Source: Vitellaria paradoxa (lineage: Eukaryota; Streptophyta; Magnoliopsida; Ericales; Sapotaceae). Taken from it: a stretch of DNA of 64,000 nt. Shown here in pieces: positions 23,401 through 34,826 of this stretch; position 1 is the first letter of the stretch, and every line of letters starts with the position of its first letter. The translations under genes were made by a program, and so were the position numbers. The stretch lies in the NCBI GenBank assembly GCA_019916065.1, contig CM034239.1, positions 35,922,419-35,986,418 of the forward strand. Direction: 5' to 3'. The notes under the pieces were generated by a model. It was not told the DNA's origin and ran no database searches. It saw nothing but the letters and a program-made list of their open reading frames with translations.

Positions 23401-25506
23401 TTTTTTTATTTTTTATTTTTTTGGTGGAGTTTGCAATAGTCTTGGTATAACTGTTCATACGTCTCTTCAACATCCACTTCCTCATTTATATTTTGTTCAA
23501 CTTCACTTTCAAATGATTTTTCTTTCTTACTCTTAGAAAAGTATGACTCTGCTGTATTTGTGGAGGCATTAGCTCTACCTATAAAATGCAATAAAATTCT
23601 CTAGATAATCTTCTGAAGATGAGGAGGTAGTAGACTGATCATCTGCATCATTAAGAGTTGCATTGAGTACCTTCTTCTTACTCTTTTATTTCTATAATCT
23701 TAAGCTATGTGACCATAACCCTTCACTCGCAGCACTTTACGCACTCAGACTTGTTCTCCTTCTTGTTCTTCTCTGAAGGTTTCTCTACTTTACTTTTCTT
23801 ATTCTTTTTTGTCTTTCATTGCTTGCTATCTTTCTTTTTGAAAAATTTTTTGATTTTCTTGGTATAAGTAGCAATTTCTTTAGGAGAAGAGATTAACTCA
23901 TCATCACTTAAGGAGGACTTATCTTCCTTGACAGTGTTTAGGGAAACTTCTCTGGGTTTTGGTTTAATCATGTTGGCTTTAAATGTCTGAAGTGAGCCTA
24001 CTAAGTCTTCTGCACACATTACATCAACATCACTTACTTCTTCAATTGTAGTCACTTTCGCTTGAAAGTATTGGGGAGAGAGTGAATGATCTTTCTTAAA
24101 TTTTATTATCGAGAATTGGTTTTCCTAAGCTAAAACTAGAGTTGACGACATCACAAAATTTAGCATAAAAGTGATCAAACGTCTCATCCTTTAACATCTT
24201 CAAGCTTTCGAACTTAGTTGTAATCTTCTAAAGTTTTGACTTTTTCGCTATAGAATTACCTTTATGTGTTAACTTAAGTCTATCTTACAGCTTCCTTGGC
24301 TATCTCACAGCTTAAGATTCTCCTAAATTCATTAGCTAAAACTACACAAAAAATTACGCTCAAAGCTTTGTAGTTTCACTTTGCTCTTTCTTGCTCTGCC
24401 CCGATCTAGGTATCTATCAGCTTTTCTACAGTCATGTTGTCAACTCTACGAGTTGGTTTTATCCAATCATTTTTAATGGCCAGCCACATGTTAACATTCA
24501 AGGAGATCAGATAAGCCTTTATACAAACTTTCTAATATGCATAGTTGGTACCATCGAACCTCGGAGGCCTAGTACTCGAACCGCCTTCTCTAGGGGGGAT
24601 CCGTCTAGCAAGAAATAGGATCACATTTTTCTCTCAAAAACGAACTAGCTTTAATATCAATTGAAATTTCGTATTCTCCTAGAGCTAGATATCCCAAACA
24701 AACACAAAAAGTAAATAAAGAAGGATAAATATAAAGTGAGAAAACCTACACAAGGAAATTCCTCAAAACTTACTAAAAATCAAGCGTTGGTTATAAACTT
24801 AAAACCCTCAATAGATCGACTCCTTAACTCTATACTTTGTTGATATTTGCTTGAATAGTAAAAACCTTTCAACTCTTCGAAGGCACAATACTGACTCCTC
24901 AGTAGTTTTGCTGAATCCTCAGCTATCACAAATCTGAAATCCTTCTGATCACACACATGAAATCTTGGCTAAGCGATTAAGAGAACCTTTGAAACAGTTT
25001 TGCTCCTTATTTACTGAATATTCTCTCCGTATGAAAGCCTAGATATATCTAATGTTTATATATGTCAAAACTTGGGACATATAAGATTCAAAAATAGAAC
25101 CTTGGAAGGTTGAAAATTCTTTTTCGTGGGAACCCCATACCCACACCCTTCTCGTTGTCTTCCCGCGATAATCCCACAGCCTTCTCGTAGCTTAGAGTAG
25201 CCTTCCTGCATGACTAATCTTCAAATCTTGGCTTTCGATATTTTCCTGTGAGTAACCACGACCTTCCAGCAATCTTTGTGCGTTTTTGATGGTTTGGCTC
25301 TGTTCAGCTTATATCGGACTTTCAAGGTTATCCAACTACTTTCCTGAGACCCTTATACTTCTATTTAATTCAAGACTGTAATTTCTTGAGACCTTTATAC
25401 TTCTATTTAATTCAAGACTATAGTACTTTGGCCTATACTAAGTCTAAGAATTACAAGGTATTTTGTTTGATCATAGATTTACCAATTTACAATATAATCC
25501 CTAATA
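20451..25506 (-). mobile_element. Decayed Ty1/copia LTR retrotransposon
   Basis: Two related direct repeats, 20451-21254 (3' LTR) and 24662-25506 (5' LTR), bound an internal region of 3.4 kb. On the minus strand the 3' LTR is preceded by a polypurine tract (TCAAAGAGGGGGAT, complement of 21255-21268). The 5' LTR is followed by a degenerate initiator-Met primer site of the TGGTATCAGAGC type (complement of 24645-24660). The internal region holds a gag-like frame with the copia signature MCAEDLVGSLQTFKAN (24055-23816), a lysine-rich stretch and a broken zinc knuckle near 23740-23700. Near 22350 is an integrase-like scrap (IVDLHSGHEFE). Most of pol is missing and every frame is broken. It cannot move by itself. 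It inserted into the repeat array that flanks it on both sides. Confidence 0.85.
23816..24055 (-). pseudogene. Copia gag fragment
   Basis: 79 open codons with the conserved retroelement gag phrase EDLVGSLQTFKAN, followed by a serine/acidic and then a lysine-rich region (YTKKIKKFFKKK). It is part of the copia element and separated by stops from the neighbouring fragments. It is not a host gene. Confidence 0.75.
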
Positions 25507-25850
25507 TATAAAAGGAAGAATAATTAAAAAAATAGACAAAAATATCCTCATGAAAATCACAAATATCTATAAAGTTGCAATTTAATATATATTATAATAT
25601 TAGTATTATTATTTATTACTACTTGGATTAAAAATCATTATAAAAATCACAAATAACGACAAATTAAAGAATAAATAGTTGAAAAAAAATTTACACAAAA
25701 ATGTCCTCGTAAAAACTACAAATATCCATAAAAGTCATAATTGATACATATTATGATATTAATATTATTTTTTATTATTACTTGGATTGAAAAAAAAAAT
25801 GTTGTCATAAAAATAAAAAAATATCTTAATAGTATATAAGAGTGAATAGT
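25507..25850. repeat. Helitron-head-like direct repeats, right part
   Basis: Two further units beginning TATATAAAAGGAAGAAT and, degenerate, TAAAGAATAAATAGTT, each with ATGTCCTC / ATATCCTC and ATCTATAAA / ATCCATAAA blocks as in 20165-20450. The array was evidently continuous before the copia insertion. Confidence 0.5.
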
Positions 25851-26524
25851 TAAAAAAGATACACCATGTAAATTTATGGTGATAATGAAATTCACTAACT
25901 AATTATTTGGTGATATATATATATATATATATATAATGGGGGTGGAAACTATTGCATCCACTTATCAAATCTCCTCCTCGACACCCCTGGGAGAAAGGAA
26001 CACCAGCTGTCATTTTTCAATTAAAATCCATAACGATCATTTTCCAACAAAACTCAAGTAGCGTTTGGGAAAATAAGCTGGTAGCTCAGCTACCAACTAT
26101 AGACTTTTTGACTTTTTCTAAAATAATCAAATTTACCCTCTTATATTTTAAACTTCTTTTAAATATTAAATAGTAAAAATGTCAAATTAACAAAAGGCTA
26201 AAAAACTAGTTATTAAAAAGCTAATTTTTTTCCTTTCTAAACACAAAAAGCTAACTTTTTAGTAGATAACTAGTAGTCAAGTACAAAAAAAAAAAAACTA
26301 GTTTTTCTTCTTCCCAAATTCAAACTCAAGTTTTTCTTTTGGAATTACACTTGTTAGTATATCAAAAACATTCTTGCCTATGGGGGTCTTTTCTAACTTC
26401 ATCATTTGTTTTCCCATGATTTTGTATATTTAGTGATGGTAAATGTCAATTTTTTTGTGCTTCATGATACATGACATTATTGTTTAAGTCTGGTCCACTT
26501 TGACGGTCACAATAGACAATGTAC
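25851..26524. other. Intergenic AT-rich DNA
   Basis: An (AT)n tract lies at 25915-25935. A probable MITE at about 26055-26280 has AGCTGGTAGCT- and CTAGTTTTT-type repeats. No gene. Confidence 0.35.
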
Positions 26525-29500
26525 CACTACAAGAAAACTAGTGTATGCCAATATTTGTTTAGTGGCATTTATTTAAATTATCAGTAAAAGTCCTTGTTTA
26601 CAACATTTGTATAATAACATCATAATTTTAATTGCATTTGATTAAATAGTCTTAAAATTTATGGCATTTGTATACAAATATCGTCATTTACCAATGTTTT
26701 CGACCACATGTCATTAATATTATAACATTTTATTAATTATCTTTTTTCACTTTAAAAAAAATATATTCTTTCTAAACGTCCTTTTTTCACTTGAATTTTT
26801 TTTTTCTGATTATAAATAAAGTTTATAGTGGCTATACTATTCTTAAAAGAATAATCACATCCTTAGGTCCTATTTAAATGTAGTAAAAAATGAAAAAAAA
26901 AGGGGGGGGAAGGCAAGGCAAAATGAGAAGGAAAATATCCATAAGAAAAAATAAATTAATTACTTAAAAAGAAAAAACGATGAGAACTAGGGCTTAGGGC
27001 TACAATTGGTAAGTTGATTCGTTCATGGATGCCATTGAGGATGCGATTGATTCGTTCTTAGGAATCTGGGAACTTTTCAATAGTTGATTCATTCATTCCC
27101 CTACATCCATAAATTATGAAGATAATACAATGGGTGTGATTTCATGTATACATACATATAACGTTATATATACTCATATTATATTAGTTCTTTCCCTATG
27201 TTTCATTCTATTTTTTAAATGATCAATTTGTCTTCCCGAATCTGTAGTAGAACTTTCTTATATCTTCTAAACTTGCAACATATTATATTTATAAGTGCAA
27301 TTAATTCATTCGTAGGGCTCTTAGCACTCTTCAACAATTAATTAATTCATTCCCTTGAATTAACATATTATAGAGGTAATACAATAGATTTTGGGTATGA
27401 TTTCACGTATACAGACAAACATATATATATATATATATATTTATGTTTCATTATTTATTTCCCTGTGTATCTGCTCCATCTTTGAGTTGATTAATTCATT
27501 TTCATGAATCTGTAATGAAGTATTTGTATTTTAGAAGTTTTTATATTCCATTTGTTCTTTCTCTATGTTTCTATTTTATTTCTGAGTATCTAATCAAAAC
27601 TTTTAGATTATTGTAATTCTAGGTTTGTTTTTTTATTGTAGAATTGTTTATGAAATCAAAACTTTTCATAGGTTTTAGAACTATTTATTGAGTAAATCAG
27701 ACTCAGTAAATTATTTTACACATATATGTAACAAATTAACATATATGACTTATAAGATATAAGAATTTTTCATGCATGTGAAATTTTATAAGAAGAACCT
27801 CTAGGTGAAATTTAGTTAGTCTGGGCTTGGTGAATTTTTAATTCTTCATCTATTACTGATGTACATGCACATATTTTGGACTTTTTTTTTTTATCTTGAT
27901 TGCAAATATGCCACAATTATTGTTTTTATTTTGTCTCATTATGTGAATGCAACATAAGCATAAACTATTTTTTTTTTAGCTTGAAACACCAATTGACAAT
28001 TGCATGAAAGGAGGAGTTTTTGGCTTCTTTTTTAACATTTACAGCATGTAGTTTATTGTCTATATATGCTAGAGGGGAAAAAATAATTTTCTATAATTTC
28101 TTAAAAATTATTGGTAGTGTTGTGTATATTTCTGAAGTTGATTATTGATTTAATCTATAAATTTTTTAATTTGGAAAGTTTGATGAATAGAGCGAGCTTG
28201 CAGTAGTTGAAAATCAGCAGTCTGTTTTGTTTTTATCAACTATTGGAGTTGCACATTTTTTTTTCTTTTGAAAAGATCAAGTTGTTCAAATGATCATTAT
28301 GAAAATTTATAAAAAAAAATTAGAAAACATATTTTAATTCATAGCTCATTCTCTGAACTATTGTGCTGCTTTTGGACTATTTTACTTTCACTTACTGAGT
28401 TTTTTTACTTTCAGTTACTGAACCATTATTTATTACAAGAACTTAGATTCTAGTTTCATTTTTACATTCGTTATTTTAATCTCTTCTTATAAATACATGC
28501 TTTCATATATATATATATATATATATATTATTTTTTTAAGGTACAATAATAGATAAGAGCTTGATTAATTTGTGAAATAGATGTGATCTTTTGTATGAGA
28601 AAAGAGCTGAAGGCTTTGTCAAGTTTGCTTCTAATAATTATCCAAATGTACTAGAAATATTATGTCCACATAAGAAATGTAGTAACATGAAATTTGTGAG
28701 AAAAAACAAAATTTATAAGGATCACATCATTTTTTATGGTTTTTTACCAAGCTACACTAGTTGGATATATCATAATAAATCTTCAACATTATCAACTCCA
28801 GTCAATAGGGTCCTACTACAAACGAAATGAATGAAAATGTACATAATACATTTGATTAACAAAGTTATTTGGGGAGTTGGGTAATAATAAAACTCTTCAA
28901 TATACTGAATGATTGGACTAGATGAAGAAACTAATAAGTTCTTCAATTTCTAAAAGAAGTTAAATAAAAGTTGTATATATGGTGTGAGAAGTATTCATCA
29001 CTCTCATTTATAATTCATGTATTGGATATAATGTGCCTCAATGCCAAAGTAATAAATATTTCACAATATTACTTGAGTAATTAAAAAATACACTCCCTCA
29101 GTGTGAAAAGTTACCATGCCCTTTTATGAAAACTAGGAAAATCATTAACAAATTATGGCTTGATTTTAAAAAGGTATATGCATGTGGTAATGATTATATG
29201 ATATATTAGAATGACATTAATAATGAGAGTAATGCAAACATTGTCAAAAATCGAAATACAAATAATTTGAAGATGACTTAAATAACCTTACAACCAAGAA
29301 TAAAGCAATTCCTGTGAAGGTGGTAAAGTACTTTCCTTTAATACCAAGGCTTCAGAGGTTGTTCATGTCATGAAAGATAACTTAAAATATAAGATGGCAT
29401 GTTGATGAGCGCATAGATGATAGGGTTTTGATGCATCCAACTGATTCTTTTTCATGGAAAATATGTGATCAGTTGCACCCAAATTTTGCCAAGGAATCTC

Positions 29501-30960
29501 GTAATGTTAAACTTGGTTTAGCATTTGATGGCTTTAATATATTCATAAATAGTGAGTAATTTCTTATAGCACATGGTCAGTTATATTAATGTCATATGAT
29601 CTTTCACCATTTAAGTGTATGAAACAACTCTATACGATAATATCACTACTCATTGATGGTCCTAGTGCCTATGGTAATGATATTAGTGTATATCTGTGAC
29701 TTTTAGTTGATGACTTAAAGGAATTATAAGTTGGAGTAACTACTTATGATGCTTCCAATAGTCAAATATTTCTAATGTGCATCTCTTTGTTGTGGATTGT
29801 AAGCGACTTTTAGCGTATGCCAATTTATCGAGATGGAGCACGAAAAGGCTACCTTGTTATTGTCGTCACAAGTACACTTGTTTGCGCTAGTTATATAATG
29901 TTAGGAAGCACTGCAATTTGGGTCATCAAAGATGGTTGGACGAAGGGTTTCTCGCCCCACCATCAATTTTTTGATATTATGGAGCAGTTGGTTATCTATT
30001 TAGTGGAAGAGGCAAAAACTGCTGGACCACCTCAATTTCAATGGATGTACCCTATAGAGAGGAGCTTATTTTGGTTTTCAAACCTATTAAGTATTTTTAC
30101 CGTAAGTGTGTCTTAAACAAAAATAATGATTTTTTGGCTCATAGATATTTTTCAGGTTTTAAAAATTATGGAGGATCCAAAGTCATCTAGAAGCGTCAAT
30201 CGTACAAGGGTGTTGGCTGAAAGACCACTAGACATTTTGCTTAAGATATTTGAATGATATTGAGATAAAATTGACTCAACCAATAAAGAACTATGATAAA
30301 GGTGAAACTTCTTTTGATAAATGGGGTTGCCAATGAGGAAATCAAAAGGAGTTGTTCTAAAAAACGTTATGTATGTTCAAGTGCATTGTTATGTGTTTGT
30401 TAACACAAATGTTGTAGTCCCTTTTCGTGAGTATGTATCTATCTATAACTAAACTATTATTCCAATTCTATTATTCAATTTTAGCAGGCGAGGAAAATGT
30501 CACTTTCAAATTGGTGTTCTTCCTATGGTGGCATTCTTTTATTTCATTGGAAAAATCCTTACCATTGGCAACCTCATCAGTATAAAATTGATTTTGGTGA
30601 ACTAGTGTTGTCTGTGTAGGAGTGTTGGGGAAGATATTGACTATCTTCTTTTGGGAAATGGAGTTAGAGAGTTTGACCCTAAACTGTTTCAGCATTAGCT
30701 AGGTGTTCTTTTGAGAGGTAAAGCTAATTATTCAACAATGGTGGGGTGCTAGGATACACAGGAATAGAAGGAAAGTCTGGATATTTATTCTTTTTTACCT
30801 ATGTTTAACTTATTTGAGGAGAGGGGAATTGATGATGTTTTTGTTATGTGGAGATACCTTTATTTAGACTCAAGCAATTTTATGTGTTTTTTGCATAGGG
30901 CTGAAGAGTCGGACATTATCTTTTTTTTCGTATTTCATTGATCATGTGGAGTTTAATTGA
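26525..30960 (+). mobile_element. Decayed CACTA (En/Spm) DNA transposon
   Basis: The left end is CACTACAAGAAAA at 26525, the standard plant CACTA terminus. It is followed by subterminal repeats of the TGGCATTTGTATA type. A transposase-associated domain lies at 28591-28810 (YEKRAEGFVKFA...CPHKKC...HIIFYGF...YTSWIYH). TNP2-type transposase remnants at 29300-29720 include YFPLIPRLQRLFMS and FAKESRNVKLGLAFDGFN. The DUF4218 start GPPQFQWMYPIERS lies near 30030-30070. The frame is broken by stops and indels. The matching right terminus was not found, so 30960 is only the last region with element-like character. Confidence 0.8.
28591..30110 (+). pseudogene. CACTA transposase pseudogene (TNPD/TNP2-like)
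   Basis: Coding remnants on the plus strand, in order: the transposase-associated domain with its Cys pair (28591-28830), the TNP2 core (29300-29720, several frames) and the open frame 29817-30116 ending in the DUF4218-like MYPIER motif. These domains and their order are known from plant En/Spm transposases. At least three in-frame stops and several frame changes separate the parts, so no functional transposase is made. Confidence 0.8.
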
Positions 30961-33418
30961 CTTGCCTTTTGTCTAAGGTTGAGAGACTTTTTTGCACTAT
31001 GATAGCGTTCCTTTGATACTTTTTTTCATAATATTCTTTTTTATTCATCAACTGAAAAAAAAAATGGTGTGTAAATAATATCCGAACTTTCCCCTTAGAC
31101 CTTTTATTCATATTCCTAGCCACCCTCCTCATTTTGCTTCCAATCAAATGTCTACACCTTACATTTATATTTAACAAAAATAAATAAATAATATAATTAT
31201 TTAATATTATTTTTTTATAATGATGGATATCCACAGTCACTACTCTCTAGGTGTGCAGTGGATAAATTTCGTCAAATCCACACAATGGGCAGCAAATCAC
31301 ATAGAATTGATAAATCGACGAATAGTCTATGACATTCTCACCTTAAGGAAGAGTGCCTCTCAAGAACTCAAGACCTCCCCGGATGAAGGTTTGAAATATG
31401 ACTAACTGAACTAATCAGATGATTTAATATAGTTATTTATGTTAGTTAACACAATAACACTTAGTATAGTAGATAATTAAATAGATTCACTCTTTAAAAT
31501 TTTAAATAACATAATACTTGAAATTACTGAAAAATGTGGTACCTTAAAGATTCAATTTTTGTGATTAAATTTATTGTTATACCCTATAAAATCAAAATTT
31601 TTTACAAATGAAAAATGATGAAAAAACTTCAACAAAATAACTTTTACAAATGGAAGCCATTTTTTTGTTTTAGCAGTAAGAACAACTTCATTTAGATTTA
31701 TTTGGAAAAAAACGAGTTGAGCTTGAACGTGACTTGAATCATAGGCTTGCGGTCGAAATGGAGTTGCATTTTACCACTTCAACTAAAATTTAGATTAAAA
31801 AAAGGTTTTTTCTATTTTCTAAAAAAAAAAATTTACTTAGAGAAACCAAAAGCTAAAAAAAAAAAGTATACCTATGGTCCAGTCCAAAGCCCCCAACACC
31901 ACCCCCCCCCCCCTTCAAAAAAAAAAAAACTATATTGGTAGTAAGTTGGCTTGAAATGATAATCGCGTACCAGAAAAACGGCAGTCTTGCGCTAAAGAAT
32001 AGAAGCGTTGGCGGACTCAAGGGGGCGGGCCCATGGGTCATGGCCTCCTTCAACTTTCAAAGTTGCTCCCCTAAGCAAAAATCCAATTAAGGTCACCATT
32101 TGCACAAAAAAAAAAAAAAAAAAAAACATCTTTTCGATCCTTCAACTTCGCACTATTAAAGACAATAAGGTGATATATGGCTCACAAACAGAAATATAAA
32201 CATAACTTTTATTAATTTTCTCTAAATTTTTTTCTCACTCACTCCACCAAAAGTAAAACAATTTTTACTAACTTTTACCAACTATCTCCTATTTTTCCAA
32301 CTTTGACAAATTTTAACCACCCCCAAACCAATGTTTTAAAAATCAGATTAGACCGGCTAATTTAACCAGTTAAACCGTCAACTGATTAAATCCATTTGAA
32401 TTTTAAACCGACTGGTTAAATCCATTTGAATTTTAAACCGATATAAAAACTAGCAATCCGGTGGTTGAATCAGTGTCGGTTTTTACAAACTGACTTTTTT
32501 ATTTTTAAATTGTAAAATAAAAAAACTAATATATATCAACCTAAAATTGAACTTGAGTCTATTTTGTGACAAAATACTACTGTCCAACTAAACCATTGAT
32601 ACTTACTATTCTATATTTTTACTTAGTTTTACTTATATAATATGTTAGTTTTAAGTGATTTTATTTTAAAATACTTTTTATTGACACTTTTTATCAATAA
32701 AACAAAACAAAGTAAAAGAATATATTAAAAAAATATAATTTCTAAAATCATTATATAATTTTAACATATTTTGATATTTTATTTATATATTTAAATATAT
32801 TTATGACATCATAATTCACCTCCAGTTTAATTTCAGCTGAACCGACAGTTAAATCACTAACCCGTGATCCAGTCCCTTCTCTAGTTCGATAAACAGTCCT
32901 GTTTTTAAAACATTGCCCCAAACTACCAACTGAATTATCATATGTCAAAAAAAGTACAAAGTCACACTTTTTTGTACTTTTTTTATGACCCCTAAAAGGA
33001 GATTACGCAGCAGTTGGGCACCTCGTTGGTCTCGGTCAACTTCACAGAAAATAAAGAAGACGGACACAGAAGAAGGAATACAGGCAATCAAAATGAAACC
33101 GAGGGCAACAACTAACACCTCTTCATCTTCCTTGGTGATTATTAATTATGATCATAGATACAATCAGTAACTTGCTGTTCAAGTTTAATTTAAAGATTTT
33201 ATCGACCTTAAAAATATGTTCCAACTTTAATTTGTTGAAATTTTGGACCGAATTCAAATAAATTTATTATTTTACACAGATTTATGATACAATTATTTCA
33301 AAATTATGATGAAATTGCTTCCAGGCCCCAAACACCCTGGAAATAAATGGCCAGAGAGAAGCAGGGATGCGTTTAGCATCATCATCATCATCCCTACCGA
33401 ACGAGGTAAAAAAATTAC
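30961..33418. other. Intergenic DNA between the CACTA relic and DXR
   Basis: No gene supported. A less AT-rich block at 31216-31395 contains GAGGTCTTGAGTTC (complement), which looks like a weak pol III B box. A C13 run lies near 31902-31914 and poly-A tracts near 31920 and 32108. GCTTGGTCTCGG-like DNA near 33020 has no recognisable frame. Confidence 0.4.
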
Positions 33419-34779
33419 TCATACCGGAACAGGACTCAAACCAGATGTCGGCCGAAAGCTGGCCGCAAATTTCCTCGCCCACAAGTCATAATGTACGATT
33501 TCCTCAAGAGAAGGTGAGCCCACCAACTCTGCCTGATGCTTCTCACACGTCAACTCCACCACTTTAAAAATATCCAGATAGCTAATCCTGAAAACAAAAA
33601 ACACACTCTTAAGGCCAATTTGACAAAACTATCAAATTGTCAGTTTTCAGTTTATGAGTTGAATTTTTCTATTTAGTTTTCCCCTTTTTTGTTTGGTTTT
33701 TTATTTTTAGTTTTTATTTTTATAGTAGGGGAAAAAAAAAACTTGAAAGTATGTTTGATAACAATAGCTGATAGTCATAGTATAAGAAAAGCGGTTAACA
33801 ACGGTAGATGGCAGTTAGCAACATTGGTTAGAGGTTGTAGTGGTTGGCAAATAGTGATTGGAGGTGGACGACAAAGAGTGGCGGTTAATGGTGGTGGTGA
33901 TCAGAGGTGAAAAGTGACCAAAAACGAAAGTGGTGGCCAGTCGAGGCCCGGTGGTGGTGGGTGGTGGGCCGCGAACAAGGGTGGTTAGAGGTGGTGGTGG
34001 CCGCGGCTACAGGTGATTGGTGGTGGGTGGGGGGTGGCAGGAGAGATGGTAGCGACAGTTGACAGAAATCAGAGGTGAGTGAGGGGCGGCAATTATTGGC
34101 AGAAACGGCGGTGGTGGGAGGGTGGTGGTGGCACTTAGCTATGGCCGAATGTGACCAGTGGACAATAATAGTTGATGGTGGATAATAATTGTGACTAATA
34201 GTAGTTGTGAAAGAAAATGAAAATTTGAAAAAATACATTTTTACATTTTCATAATTTTTGAAAATTTTGAAAACAATTTCTATTTTTTTAAAAACTAAAA
34301 ACTAAAAACAAATTTACCAAATGAGTTTTCATGTTCAATTTTCAAAATAATGAAAATAAAAACTGAAAACTAAATGTTTTATCAAACAAGACCTAAAACT
34401 ACCAAGACATGAACATGAATGAACTCTACTGGTAAACATACATGTGTTTGTGCGTGTGTTTACAATTAACAGGCCATTGCAAACAACTTAATGGGTTATA
34501 TATATATATATATATATATATCTTAGCTTCCACTTTCTTGTTTGTTTTGATGATTGCTTACCGGACAAAAAAAAAAAAAAAAAAAAAAGGAAGTACATTA
34601 GATAGTCACAAAGCTTCATCGAAAACAATTTCACAGTTATTACATGTTTACTGTGATGGTCATTCAAGAATAATGAAAATTCAGAACCACGAACAATTTT
34701 AGCAAGGCCAACAAAAGGATCCCCAATCCTTGAAAATATTAGGGCATCTACGTCAACTTTTTTAAAACCTTTTCTCTTC

Positions 34780-34826
<47 letters not shown>

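Noticed and set aside
31216..31395. Possible second SINE or small gene (61-codon frame)
   Set aside because: Only a weak B-box-like phrase; no A box at the right spacing, no target duplication.
33885..34238. 117-codon His/Ser/Pro-rich frame in DXR intron 11
   Set aside because: Translation of the GGTGGT-rich repeat core; low complexity, inside an intron.
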